A stretch of 64,000 nt of DNA, from the NCBI RefSeq assembly GCF_049844995.1, contig NZ_JBNCMC010000003.1, positions 248,001 to 312,000 on the forward strand. The letters run 5' to 3'. The notes under the pieces were generated by a model. That model saw only the letters and a list, made by a program, of their open reading frames with translations, had not been told where the DNA came from and did not search any database. Below, piece by piece: positions 1 through 8,077 of this stretch. The translations under genes and the position numbers were made by a program. Origin of the DNA: Luteimicrobium sp049844995. GTDB taxonomy: Bacteria; Actinomycetota; Actinomycetes; Actinomycetales; Cellulomonadaceae. The stretch's first letter is position 1; each line of letters begins with the position of its first letter.

Positions 1-1452
1 GACCTCCGGGAGCGCGAGGCCCTCCGTCCAGCGCAGCTCGCCGGGCACGTTCGCCATCGTCACCCGCTCCCACAGGTCCGCGAGCCCCGGGAAGTGCTCC
101 GTCCGCAGCCGCTCACGCACCGCCGGGTCGCGCAGCAGCGCCACCGTCCGGACCGGCTCCGCGATCGGCAGCCACGTCGGCAGCGTCACCATCGACAGGA
201 TCGAGCTGCCCCGCAGGTACGGGTACGAGTCGAACGTCACGTCCAGGCCCGACGCCCGCGCGTCGTCCACGTAGCCCACCAGCTCGTCCGCCGGCCCGTG
301 GAAGTGCGACACGTGCGTCGCCACCCCGGACGCCCGCGCGACCCGCACCAGCTCCGCGAACGCGCGCCCCGCCTTCTCCTCGTAGCCGCGCATGTGGCTC
401 ACGTGCGGCACCCCGCGCGCCGCGCACACCCGGGCCAGCGCCACGAGCTCCGCCTCGTCCGCGTACGCCGCCGGCACGTACTCGAGGCCTGTCGACATCC
501 CCACGGCGCCGTCGTCGAGCGCGGCCTCCAGCAGCGCGACCATCGCGGCGACCTCGTCCTCCGTCGCGGGGCGGGCGTCCGCGCCCAGCACCGCGTACCG
601 GATCGTGCCGTGGGGAGCGAGCACCTCGACGTTGATCGGCAGTCCGGCGTAGGTCTGCTTCAGCTCCGCCACGGTGCCGCCCGCGAACGTCGGGTGGGCG
701 CCGTTGATCGCGCGGAAGTACTCCGTCGAGAAGGCGAACGCGTCCGTCCTCGGCTGGGGGGCGGGGCCGGGGGTGTTGCGCGCGGATCTTCCATCCGCGT
801 CGCTCGTTCCTCGCTCCGCTCCCGCCAGACCCGTCCACGATCCGCGCGCAACACCCCCGACCCCGCCCGCTGGTGCGTCACCTTCCGGCGTGGTCGCGTT
901 CTCCGGACCTTCGGGGCCCGACGGCGTTCCCTCGGTTTCGCGCGTCGCGCTCGGCGGAGTCGGGGCGAAGCCGATGCCGTCCTGGCCCACGACGATCGTC
1001 GTGATGCCCTGGCGCAGCATCGCCAGCTGGACGTCCCGGTCGAACACCGCGGCCTCGCCGTGCACGTGCGCATCGATGAGGCCCGGCACGAGGAGGCGTC
1101 CCCGGCCCTCGATGACGTGCAGTTCCGCCGACGACGCAGCAACCCTTCCCGTGTCCATCTCACCGGCGCGCTCGATCGCCCGGATCAGGCCGTCGCCGAC
1201 CAGCACGTCGACGAGCGGCCCGCCGTCCGGATGCTCGGAGGACGGCACATGGACGCCCCGGACGAGCAGCGGGGGGTGCCCGGCCGACGCGGAGGGCGAG
1301 CCGGACCAGGAGGGGGCGGGGAGGGGGGTCGCGGGTCGTGGTGGGCCTGGCGGGAGGTCGCGAGGCACGAGCGACCGGATGGAAGACCCGCGGCCCCCCT
1401 CCCCCCCCCCGCCCCCGCCCCAACCTGGCCCTGGCACGCCGGACCCACTCAT
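1..1452 (-). CDS. N-acyl-D-amino-acid deacylase (D-aminoacylase-type amidohydrolase), 3' end outside window
   Basis: Metal-dependent amidohydrolase predicted to remove the acyl group from N-acyl-D-amino acids. The frame is open for 484 codons and runs off the left edge. Visible hallmarks are the metal-binding AHVHGE (His129 and His131), then GITTIVVGQDG, MSTGLEYVP, a His-rich VSHMRGYE and VSHFHG, and DSYPYLRGSS, in the order usual for D-aminoacylases. The ATG at 1452 overlaps the stop of the upstream hexosaminidase (ATGA), so translational coupling is likely. The first 45 or so residues are Gly/Pro-rich and partly encoded by a family B repeat. A GTG at 1368 is an alternative start if that repeat is non-coding. 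A second family B copy is read in frame at about residues 195-232, giving a low-complexity insert after the first metal site. Function is confident; the exact start is not. Confidence 0.82.
   Translation of the reverse strand, partial: MSGSGVPGPGWGGGGGGEGGRGSSIRSLVPRDLPPGPPRPATPLPAPSWSGSPSASAGHPPLLVRGVHVPSSEHPDGGPLVDVLVGDGLIRAIERAGEMDTGRVAASSAELHVIEGRGRLLVPGLIDAHVHGEAAVFDRDVQLAMLRQGITTIVVGQDGIGFAPTPPSATRETEGTPSGPEGPENATTPEGDAPAGGVGGVARGSWTGLAGAERGTSDADGRSARNTPGPAPQPRTDAFAFSTEYFRAINGAHPTFAGGTVAELKQTYAGLPINVEVLAPHGTIRYAVLGADARPATEDEVAAMVALLEAALDDGAVGMSTGLEYVPAAYADEAELVALARVCAARGVPHVSHMRGYEEKAGRAFAELVRVARASGVATHVSHFHGPADELVGYVDDARASGLDVTFDSYPYLRGSSILSMVTLPTWLPIAEPVRTVALLRDPAVRERLRTEHFPGLADLWERVTMANVPGELRWTEGLALPEV
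759..868 (-). repeat. Family B stem-loop repeat, copy 1 (inside deacylase gene)
   Basis: Inverted repeat with 30-nt arms at 759-788 and 839-868 and a single mismatch, enclosing a 50-nt loop that begins TTCCATCCG on the plus strand. The inner arm is GTTGCGCGCGGATC and the outer arm is G-rich. The one mismatch is C-A on the plus strand and a G-U wobble in minus-strand RNA, which is the deacylase mRNA sense. The repeat is translated in frame as an insert in the deacylase. Related copies lie at 1312-1416 and 12959-13065. Confidence 0.85.
1312..1416 (-). repeat. Family B stem-loop repeat, copy 3 (5' end of deacylase gene)
   Basis: This copy is oriented opposite to copies 1 and 2: its TTCCATCCG loop reads on the minus strand. 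Inner arms are GCGGGTC (1331-1337) and GACCCGC (1385-1391), with a 47-nt loop between them. Outer arms are G- and C-runs, 1312-1330 and 1392-1416, that match except for six extra Cs on one side and one G-T wobble. It lies just inside the deacylase reading frame, downstream of the hexosaminidase stop. Confidence 0.78.
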
Positions 1453-3266
1453 CCGCCCACCTCGTTCGTGCGCGTCCCCGACCCGTCCTCGACCCAGCCC
1501 CCCAGACCAGCGAACCCGCCGGACGCGAGCTCCGCGGCGAGGTCACGCGGGTGACCGGCGACGCCGGGACGCGTCTGCCAGGGGTGTGGGCCGTCCAGAG
1601 GGCGGAACTCGACCCCGAAGGCGGTGAGCCGGGGGAGGTGGTCGCGTTCGAGGACGGTGAGGAACGCGTCGGTGTCGCGCTGGTCGAGCGGTTCGTCGCG
1701 CCAGACGACGTCGGCGAACGCGGCGAGGCGGGGGTAGGCGGCGTAGTCGAGGCGGCGGGCGGAGTCGAGGTGCTCGGCCCACAGCTCGGCCTGGGCGCCG
1801 AGGAGCTTCCCGGGGAGGGTGCCGACGTCGGCGACGCCGGCCTCGGCGAGGGCGCCCGCGGGCAGAGGCTCGAACCGGTGGACGTCGCGGAGGGTGTGGA
1901 GGAACCCGACGGGGACGGGCTCGTCCGGACCGTCGCCCGCGCGGTGGTCGAGGTAGACGGCCTGCTCGGGGGCCATGACGACGTCGTGCCCGGCGGCCAT
2001 GGCCCGGAGCCCGACGGTCCACCCGCGCCAGGCGGTGACGACGGTCTCGCGCGGGAGCGTGTCGTCGCCCGGGCGGAAGGCCTCGTCCCAGACGACCGGG
2101 CGTCGTCCGGCGTCGACGACGTGCCGGGCGAGCGACCCGAGGAACCAGCCGTGCAGGTCGGCGACGTCGTCGAGGCCGAGGTCGGCCGCGCGTCGGACGA
2201 TGTCCGGGTTGGCGCGCCACAGGGCGGTCGGGACCTCGTCGCCGCCGAGCGCGACGTACGGGGAGTCGAACACGTCCATGACCTCGTCGAGGACGTCGCG
2301 GAAGAAGCCGAGGGTCTCCTCGGACGGGTCGAGGACCTCGGTGCTGATGCCCCAGGTGGTGCGAACCTCGTGGGGCCGCTTGCGCGTCCCGAGCTCCGGG
2401 TAGGCCGCCACGGCCGCCTCGACGTGGCCGGGCACGTCGAGCTCCGGGACGACGGTCACCCCGTGCGCGCGGGCGTGGGCGACGATCTCGCGGAGGTCGT
2501 CCTGGGTGTAGAAGCCGCCGTGGGGGCGACCGTCGAGGACGCCCGCGCGCCACGTGCCGACGTTCGACTCCCGCCGCCACGACCCGACCTCCGTGAGCCG
2601 CGGGTGCCAGCGGGACTCGAACCGCCAGCCCTGGTCGTCGGTGAGGTGGAGCTGGACGACGTTGAGGTGGTGCGCGGCCGCGAGCTCGACGAAGCGCAGC
2701 ACGTCGTGCTTGGGCAGGAAGTGGCGGGCGACGTCGAGCAGGACGCCGCGCCAGGCGTGCGCCGGGCCGTCGTGCGCGTACAGCCCGCCGGGGACCGTGA
2801 GGGGGGAGTCGCCCACGGGGGCGCGGCGGAACGCGGCGGGGCCCGCGAGCTGCCGGAGCGTCTGCGCGGCGGCGTGCGCCCCGGCGACGTCCGCCGCGCG
2901 GACGGTGACGCGTTCGGTCCGGGTACGGAGCCCGTAGGCACCGGGCTCGAGGTCGTCGTCGAGCTCGAACGTCACCGTGCCGCGCAGAAGGGCAGGCTCG
3001 GCTTCCCAGCGGGAGGAGGCGCCGTCCGTCGGCGGCTGCGCGACGGGCCCGACGACGTCCCAGCCGAGCGCGAGCCCGCCGGCGTCCTCGGCCTCCCGCT
3101 TCCACGTGGCTGCCGCAGCGGCGAGCTCGGGCGCGGTCCGGACGACCGTCGTCGGGCCGACGGTGAACGGTTCCGACGGTGCGCCGACGAGGTCGGCCTC
3201 GCGCAGCCCGGGCACCGTGGCGGGGCGGTCGGTCGGGGGGAGCGGGCCGGGGCCGTCGTCGGGCAC
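1449..3266 (-). CDS. GH20 beta-N-acetylhexosaminidase
   Basis: Exo-hexosaminidase, about 605 residues, cleaving terminal GlcNAc/GalNAc from chito-oligosaccharides, muropeptides or glycans by substrate-assisted catalysis. The catalytic pair Asp343-Glu344 lies in ALGGDEVP. Other GH20 signatures are GVLLDVARHF, LHLTDDQGWR, PELDVPGH and WGISTEVLDP. An N-terminal alpha/beta domain (about residues 1-150) precedes the barrel. No signal peptide is evident, which suggests a cytoplasmic enzyme acting on imported sugars. The GTG at 3266 was chosen because a TAGGCT box lies 7 nt upstream, the leaderless pattern used elsewhere here; longer in-frame starts give an Arg-rich junk N-terminus. Its stop overlaps the ATG of the deacylase, so the two form an operon that may recycle peptidoglycan or chitin fragments (inference). 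Confidence 0.9.
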   Translation of the reverse strand: MPDDGPGPLPPTDRPATVPGLREADLVGAPSEPFTVGPTTVVRTAPELAAAAATWKREAEDAGGLALGWDVVGPVAQPPTDGASSRWEAEPALLRGTVTFELDDDLEPGAYGLRTRTERVTVRAADVAGAHAAAQTLRQLAGPAAFRRAPVGDSPLTVPGGLYAHDGPAHAWRGVLLDVARHFLPKHDVLRFVELAAAHHLNVVQLHLTDDQGWRFESRWHPRLTEVGSWRRESNVGTWRAGVLDGRPHGGFYTQDDLREIVAHARAHGVTVVPELDVPGHVEAAVAAYPELGTRKRPHEVRTTWGISTEVLDPSEETLGFFRDVLDEVMDVFDSPYVALGGDEVPTALWRANPDIVRRAADLGLDDVADLHGWFLGSLARHVVDAGRRPVVWDEAFRPGDDTLPRETVVTAWRGWTVGLRAMAAGHDVVMAPEQAVYLDHRAGDGPDEPVPVGFLHTLRDVHRFEPLPAGALAEAGVADVGTLPGKLLGAQAELWAEHLDSARRLDYAAYPRLAAFADVVWRDEPLDQRDTDAFLTVLERDHLPRLTAFGVEFRPLDGPHPWQTRPGVAGHPRDLAAELASGGFAGLGGWVEDGSGTRTNEVGG

Positions 3267-3273
3267 GGGTCCG

Positions 3274-3279
3274 AGCCTA
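3274..3279 (-). promoter_or_regulatory. -10 box TAGGCT, leaderless start of hexosaminidase
   Basis: TAGGCT on the minus strand ends 7 nt before the GTG at 3266. This places the likely transcription start at the start codon and settles the choice of start. Confidence 0.55.
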
Positions 3280-3365
3280 GCGACGCGCCGTCGTCGATCG
3301 CTGCGTCCGCCCGCCCGCCGAGACCCGCGCCCACGAACATGCGGTCGACGTCGTCGCGCGACGTC

Positions 3366-3419
3366 GACCATGGGCGCACCCACCTTCTCGGGCCCGAGAA
3401 GGTGGGTGCTCGCATGGTC
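3366..3419. repeat. Long palindrome between hexosaminidase and lacI
   Basis: A perfect 34-bp palindrome (3376-3409, left half GCACCCACCTTCTCGGG) has a further 7-bp complementary pair outside it (CGACCATG / CATGGTCG region), separated by a 3-bp mismatch. It sits between two divergent genes, so it is not positioned as a terminator. It could be a large regulatory palindrome or a cruciform-forming repeat. No second copy was noticed in the window. Confidence 0.8.
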
Positions 3420-3499
3420 GGCGCCGGTTGCAGGTGTCCGATCCCATGGTCAGCGGCTGTGAACTGGCCCGTTCGACTTTCAGCGACCTCGCAAGATCT

Positions 3500-3516
3500 G
3501 CGCAAGCCACTTGCGC
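3500..3516. promoter_or_regulatory. Candidate LacI-family operator (autoregulation)
   Basis: GCGCAAG-CCA-CTTGCGC is a perfect inverted repeat. It lies immediately upstream of the leaderless -10 box of the adjacent lacI gene, where the -35/-10 spacer is expected. That location fits autorepression. A lone half-site CTTGCGC recurs at 4715-4721 upstream of the alpha-glucosidase. Confidence 0.5.
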
Positions 3517-3523
3517 GAATGCG

Positions 3524-3529
3524 TAGACT
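3524..3529 (+). promoter_or_regulatory. -10 box TAGACT, leaderless lacI start
   Basis: TAGACT ends 7 nt before the ATG at 3537, supporting leaderless transcription. It favours 3537 over the upstream in-frame ATG at 3519. Confidence 0.55.
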
Positions 3530-3536
3530 GCCCTTC

Positions 3537-4559
3537 ATGGCGAAGAGGCTCTCGGACGTGGCGAAGAAGGTCGGCGTGAGCGAGGCGACGGTCTCGCGCG
3601 TCCTCAACGACAAGCCGGGGGTCTCGCAGGCCACCAGGGACGCGGTGCTCACGGCGCTCGACGTGCTCGGCTACGAGCGGCCCACCAAGCTGCGCGGCGA
3701 GCGGGGACGGCTCGTGGGCCTCGTCCTCCCGGAGCTCGTGAACCCGATCTTCCCGGCCCTCGCGGAGGTCATCGGCGGGGCGCTCGCGCAGCAGGGCTTC
3801 ACGCCGGTCCTGTGCACCCGGACGGCGGGCGGCATCACGGAGGCCGAGTACATCGACCTCCTGCTGGGCCAGCACGTGTCGGGCGTGATCTTCGCCGGCG
3901 GGCTGTTCGCCGAGCGCGACGCCGACCACTCCCACTACCACCGGCTCGAGAAGATCGGGCTGCCGGTCGTGCTGCTCAACGGGGCGATCGAGTCCCTGCA
4001 CTTCCCGCGCGTCTCCTGCGACGAGATCGTCGCGATGCAGCAGGCGATCGGCCACGTGCTCTCCCTGGGCCACGAGCGCATCGGGCTGCTGCTCGGCCCT
4101 GACGACCACATCCCCTCCGAGCGCAAGCTCGACGCGGCGGAACGGCTCGCGAAGCGGGCCGGCGTGACCATCGACCCCGCGCTCGTCGCACACAGCCAGT
4201 ACGCGCTCGAGGCCGGCCAGGCGTCGACGAACCGCCTGCTCGACGCCGGCGCGACCGCCATCGTGTGCGCGAGCGACCCGCTCGCGCTGGGGGCGATCCG
4301 GGCGGTGCGGCGGGCCGGGCTCGAGGTCCCGCGCGACGTGTCGGTGGTCGGCTACGACGACTCGGCCCTGATGAACTCGACCGACCCCGCGCTGACGACG
4401 GTCCGGCAGCCGATCGAGCCGATGGGGCGTGCGGTCGTCGATCTCCTCGCGCGCCAGATCGCGGGGACCGAGGTCCCCGCGGACGAGCTGCTCTTCGAGC
4501 CCGAGCTCGTGGTCCGCGCGTCGACGGCGGCTGCTCCCGCTCGCGTCGGGGCGCGCTGA
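3537..4559 (+). CDS. LacI-family transcriptional regulator
   Basis: 340-residue sugar-responsive repressor. The N-terminal helix-turn-helix (residues 1-50) carries the hallmark SDVAKKVGVSEATVSRVLNDKPGVS, read here as two adjoining LacI motifs. A periplasmic-binding-protein-like effector domain follows, with GLVLPELVNPIFPAL, CASDPLALGA and VSVVGYDDSA. It lies directly upstream of, and codirectional with, an alpha-glucosidase and a sugar ABC importer, so it most likely represses them until an alpha-glucoside or related inducer is present. A palindromic operator candidate at 3500-3516 suggests autoregulation. The effector sugar cannot be read from sequence. Confidence 0.92.
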   Translation: MAKRLSDVAKKVGVSEATVSRVLNDKPGVSQATRDAVLTALDVLGYERPTKLRGERGRLVGLVLPELVNPIFPALAEVIGGALAQQGFTPVLCTRTAGGITEAEYIDLLLGQHVSGVIFAGGLFAERDADHSHYHRLEKIGLPVVLLNGAIESLHFPRVSCDEIVAMQQAIGHVLSLGHERIGLLLGPDDHIPSERKLDAAERLAKRAGVTIDPALVAHSQYALEAGQASTNRLLDAGATAIVCASDPLALGAIRAVRRAGLEVPRDVSVVGYDDSALMNSTDPALTTVRQPIEPMGRAVVDLLARQIAGTEVPADELLFEPELVVRASTAAAPARVGAR

Positions 4560-4575
4560 CCCCACCGCACCCGTC

Positions 4576-4625
4576 GACCTGTCAGAAGCTGGCGTGGCTC
4601 TACCCCCGTGAGCTTCTGACAGGTC
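4576..4625. repeat. Family A palindromic repeat, copy 1
   Basis: Perfect 15-bp arms GACCTGTCAGAAGCT (4576-4590) and AGCTTCTGACAGGTC (4611-4625) enclose a 20-nt loop. It begins 17 bp after the lacI stop and could end lacI transcription, although no T-run follows. The centre is more diverged than in the other copies. Confidence 0.85.
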
Positions 4626-4688
4626 TCCGGCATGCCCGGACGGCGGTGCGCGACGTCCTCGAGCAAGGAGGTACGGAAGCTAACATCG

Positions 4689-4701
4689 CGTTTCGATAAC
4701 G
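4689..4701. promoter_or_regulatory. Short inverted repeat CGTT-N5-AACG upstream of alpha-glucosidase
   Basis: CGTTTCGATAACG is a small dyad in the 184-bp interval between repeat A copy 1 and the alpha-glucosidase start. It is AT-richer than its surroundings and could be an operator for the upstream LacI protein. The arms are only 4 bp, so this is tentative. No convincing -35/-10 pair was resolved in this interval. Confidence 0.25.
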
Positions 4702-4809
4702 ACGCTGTCAGATTCTTGCGCTCCGACTGTCGGGTAGTTACGGTCAGTTCATCGCCGACCGCCGTCGGCTCAGGAACGACCCTGACCGCAGGGACGAAGG
4801 AGTCCACAC

Positions 4810-6489
4810 GTGAGCACGAGCCCGAGCGCGACGCCGGGACACCCGTCCGGGGCCCAGGAGTGGTGGCGCAACGCCGTCATCTACCAGGTCTACCCGCGCA
4901 GCTTCGCCGACGGGAACGGCGACGGCACCGGCGACCTGGCGGGCGTCCGTTCGCGGCTCGGGTACCTCAAGGGCCTCGGCGTCGACGCGGTCTGGTTCAC
5001 GCCCTGGTACGTCTCGCCCCTCGCGGACGGCGGCTACGACGTCGCCGACTACCGGGCGATCGACCCCGCGTTCGGCACGCTCGAGGAGGCCGAGGCGCTG
5101 ATCACGGAGGCGGCCGCTCTCGGCATCCGGACGATCGTCGACGTCGTGCCCAACCACGTCTCCGACCAGCACGTGTGGTTCCGCGCCGCGCTCGAGGCCG
5201 GGCCCGGCTCGCCGGAGCGCGAGCGGTTCTGGTTCCACCGCGGCGTCGGCGAGGACGGCGCGCAGATCCCCACGCACTGGGTGTCGAGCTTCCAGGGCAG
5301 CACCTGGACCCGCACGACGAACCCCGACGGGACGCCCGGCGAGTGGTACCTGCACCTGTTCACCCCCGAGCAGCCGGACGTCAACTGGAACCACCCCGAC
5401 GTCCGCCGCGAGCACGAGGACATCCTGCGGTTCTGGTTCGACCGGGGCGTCTCCGGCATCCGCATCGACTCCGCGGCCCTGCTGATCAAGGACCCCGCGC
5501 TGCCCGAGGTCCCCGCGGACCCGGCGCCCGGCGGCCACCCGTTCACGGACCGCGACGAGCTGCACGACGTCTACCGCGGCTGGCGCGCCGTCGCCGACTC
5601 CTACGAGGACCCGCGGGTGCTCGTCGGCGAGATCTGGCTGCCCGACGCGCGGCGGTTCGCCGACTACCTGCGGCCGGACGAGATGCACACGGCGTTCAAC
5701 TTCGACTTCATGGCGCGGCCCTGGGACCCGAAGGCGCTGCGTGAGTCCATCGACACGACGCTCGAGGCGCACGCGCTCGTCGGCGCGCCGGCCACGTGGG
5801 TGCTGTCGAACCACGACGTCACCCGACCGGTCACGCGCTACGGCCGCGAGGACTCGTCGTTCGCGTTCGAGGCCAAGCGCTTCGGGACGCCGACCGACCT
5901 GGAGCTCGGCACCCGACGGGCGCGCGCCGCGGCGCTGCTGACGGCGGCGCTCCCGGGTTGCCTCTACCTCTACCAGGGCGACGAGCTCGGGCTGCCCGAG
6001 GACGAGGACCTGCCCCGGGACGTCATCGAGGACCCGATGCACTTCCGGTCCGGCGGCGTCGACCCCGGCCGCGACGGCTGCCGCGTCCCGCTGCCCTGGA
6101 CCGCGGACCCGGCGCGCGCCCACGGGTTCTCCACCCCCGCCGCCGACGACGGCGCGACCGCCGAGCCCTGGCTGCCCCTTCCCGGTTGGTGGGGCCGGTA
6201 CGCCGTCGACGTCGAGGAGGCCGACCCCGCGTCGATGCTGGCGCTGTACCGGACCGCGATCGCGGTCCGCCGCGGCGAGGCCGGGCTGCGCGACGGCGGC
6301 TTCGCCTGGCTGGAGCTGCCCGGCACCGACTCCGGCGTGCTCGCCTTCGCGCGCGACGACGTCGCGTGCCTCGTGAACTTCGGCGCCGCGCCGGCGCCGT
6401 TGCCCCCGCACTCCGGGGTGCTGCTCGCCAGCGGGGACCTCCCCGGCGGCGCACTGCCCACGGACACCGCCGTCTGGCTCCGCACCTGA
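4810..6489 (+). CDS. GH13 alpha-glucosidase
   Basis: 559-residue retaining alpha-glucosidase (oligo-1,6-/alpha-1,4-glucosidase group) releasing glucose from short alpha-glucosides in the cytoplasm. Conserved region I is DVVPNH and region II is GIRIDSAA with nucleophile Asp220. The acid/base Glu274 is in VGEIW, and Asp336 is in LSNHDVTR. The QVYPRSFADGNGDGTGDL motif is typical of this subfamily. There is no signal peptide. The GTG start has an AAGGAG ribosome-binding site 7 nt upstream. It is the first enzyme gene after lacI and is followed by an importer, which implies uptake and hydrolysis of the same oligosaccharide, probably maltose- or isomaltose-like. Confidence 0.93.
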   Translation: MSTSPSATPGHPSGAQEWWRNAVIYQVYPRSFADGNGDGTGDLAGVRSRLGYLKGLGVDAVWFTPWYVSPLADGGYDVADYRAIDPAFGTLEEAEALITEAAALGIRTIVDVVPNHVSDQHVWFRAALEAGPGSPERERFWFHRGVGEDGAQIPTHWVSSFQGSTWTRTTNPDGTPGEWYLHLFTPEQPDVNWNHPDVRREHEDILRFWFDRGVSGIRIDSAALLIKDPALPEVPADPAPGGHPFTDRDELHDVYRGWRAVADSYEDPRVLVGEIWLPDARRFADYLRPDEMHTAFNFDFMARPWDPKALRESIDTTLEAHALVGAPATWVLSNHDVTRPVTRYGREDSSFAFEAKRFGTPTDLELGTRRARAAALLTAALPGCLYLYQGDELGLPEDEDLPRDVIEDPMHFRSGGVDPGRDGCRVPLPWTADPARAHGFSTPAADDGATAEPWLPLPGWWGRYAVDVEEADPASMLALYRTAIAVRRGEAGLRDGGFAWLELPGTDSGVLAFARDDVACLVNFGAAPAPLPPHSGVLLASGDLPGGALPTDTAVWLRT

Positions 6490-6572
6490 GCCGACCACCG
6501 ACCACCGACGGGAACGACCCCGTCGAACACCATCGTGCAGGACCGGATGCCTGCACCTGACAAGGAGCGACG

Positions 6573-7988
6573 ATGAAGTCTCCACGCATCACGCTGGCGT
6601 TCACCCTCGTGGGTGCGCTCGCGCTCGGCGGCACGCTTGCGGCGTGCTCGTCCGACAGCGGCTCCGGCGACGGCGGCACGTCGCCGTCGGCCACGGCCGC
6701 ACCGACCCTCGACCCGAACACCAAGGTCACGCTCAACGTCGTGGGCCTGCTGCCCGGCTCCACCAAGGAGGCGCAGCAGGCGCTCGCCGACGAGGTCACC
6801 GAGTTCCAGACCGAGAACCCCAACATCACGGTCAAGACGCACGACTACGAGTGGAAGGCCACGACCTTCGCGGCCGACCTCGCGGGCGGCACCCTGCCGA
6901 CCGTGTTCGAGATCCCGTTCACGGACGCCAAGACGCTGATCGCCAACCAGCAGATCGCCGACATGCAGGGCTACCTCAACCAGCTCTCGTACGCGTCGGA
7001 CTTCAACAAGAACCTGCTGCAGTACGGCCAGAGCCAGGACGGCGACGTGTATGCCATCCCGGCGAAGAGCATCTACGCCGTCGGCCTGCACTACAACCGC
7101 GACCTGTTCACCAAGGCGGGGCTCGACCCCGACAAGCCGCCGACGTCGTGGGACGAGGTCCGCACGGACGCGAAGGCGATCGCGGACAAGACCGGCCAGG
7201 CGGGCTTCGCCCAGATGTCGCAGAGCGGCACCGGCGGCTGGCAGCTCACCGTCGACACGTACGCCCGCGGCGGCCGCGTCGAGTCGGAGGACGGCAAGAC
7301 GGCGACGCTCACCAACGACGCCACGAAGGCCTCGCTGCAGTTCCTCCAGGACCTGCGCTGGACCGACAACTCGATGGGCCAGAACTTCAACTACGACTGG
7401 GCCGGCATCAACCAGGCGTTCGCCGCCGGCAAGATCGGCATGTACACCTCGGGCCAGGACGTCTACACGGCCCTCGTGCAGGCCAACAACATCGACCCCA
7501 AGACGTACGGGCTCACGATGATCCCGCTCGAGGGCGACAACTCGGGCGTGCTCGGCGGCGGCACCATGGCGGCCGTCTCCAGCAAGGCGTCGGACGACGA
7601 GAAGGCTGCCGGGATCAAGTGGATCGACTTCCACTACCTGCGCAAGTACACCAACGAGCAGGCGGCGGTGAAGAACGCGCAGACCCAGGTCGCGAGCAAG
7701 CAGCCCGTCGGCACGCCCGAGCTGCCGATCTTCAGCCAGGCGCAGTACGAGAAGTACCAGACGTGGATCAAGCCCTACGTCAACGTGCCGCTCGACCAGA
7801 TGACCGGCTTCACGAGCAAGATCTTCGACGCGAAGCTCGTCAACGAGCCCGCCACGGCCACCCAGGACGTCTATGCGGCGCTCGACCCGGTGGTGCAGGC
7901 TGTGCTGACCAAGAAGGACGCCGACATCGACAAGCTCCTGACCGACGCGAACACGAAGGCGCAGCGCGCCATCGACTCGGCCAGCTGA
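6573..7988 (+). CDS. Sugar ABC transporter substrate-binding lipoprotein
   Basis: 471-residue family 1 extracellular solute-binding protein. The signal peptide ends in a lipobox LAAC with Cys25 as the lipidation site, followed by a Ser/Gly-rich linker. The mature domain has features of oligosaccharide-binding proteins, such as GLHYNRDLFTKAGLDPDKPPTSWDE and AFAAGKIGMY, read in order. AAGGAG lies 6 nt before the ATG. It sits between the alpha-glucosidase and two permease genes, so it should capture an alpha-glucoside at the membrane surface. A GC-rich hairpin follows the stop codon and may hold permease expression below that of the binding protein. Confidence 0.93.
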   Translation: MKSPRITLAFTLVGALALGGTLAACSSDSGSGDGGTSPSATAAPTLDPNTKVTLNVVGLLPGSTKEAQQALADEVTEFQTENPNITVKTHDYEWKATTFAADLAGGTLPTVFEIPFTDAKTLIANQQIADMQGYLNQLSYASDFNKNLLQYGQSQDGDVYAIPAKSIYAVGLHYNRDLFTKAGLDPDKPPTSWDEVRTDAKAIADKTGQAGFAQMSQSGTGGWQLTVDTYARGGRVESEDGKTATLTNDATKASLQFLQDLRWTDNSMGQNFNYDWAGINQAFAAGKIGMYTSGQDVYTALVQANNIDPKTYGLTMIPLEGDNSGVLGGGTMAAVSSKASDDEKAAGIKWIDFHYLRKYTNEQAAVKNAQTQVASKQPVGTPELPIFSQAQYEKYQTWIKPYVNVPLDQMTGFTSKIFDAKLVNEPATATQDVYAALDPVVQAVLTKKDADIDKLLTDANTKAQRAIDSAS

Positions 7989-8019
7989 GCAGCACCAGCA
8001 AGAACGACCGCAGGTGCGT

Positions 8020-8051
8020 GGGGTCGCCGGCCGGAGAGGTCCGGCGGCCCC
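8020..8051 (+). promoter_or_regulatory. Intercistronic hairpin between binding protein and permeases
   Basis: GGGG-T-CGCCGG (8020-8030) pairs with CCGGCG-G-CCCC (8041-8051), leaving a 10-nt loop and one internal T-G pair. There is no T-tract. The position, 31 nt after the binding-protein stop, suits a processing or attenuation hairpin that lets the lipoprotein be made in excess. Confidence 0.6.
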
Positions 8052-8077
8052 GCCGCCCGGGTGAGGAGTGATGTGAC

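Noticed and set aside
3376..3409. Intrinsic terminator for a gene at 3.3 kb
   Set aside because: Both neighbours diverge from this point, so no gene ends here.
1338..3536. Long plus-strand frame upstream of lacI
   Set aside because: It is antisense to the GH20 and deacylase genes and shows no protein-like composition. Only the part from 3537 is the lacI gene.
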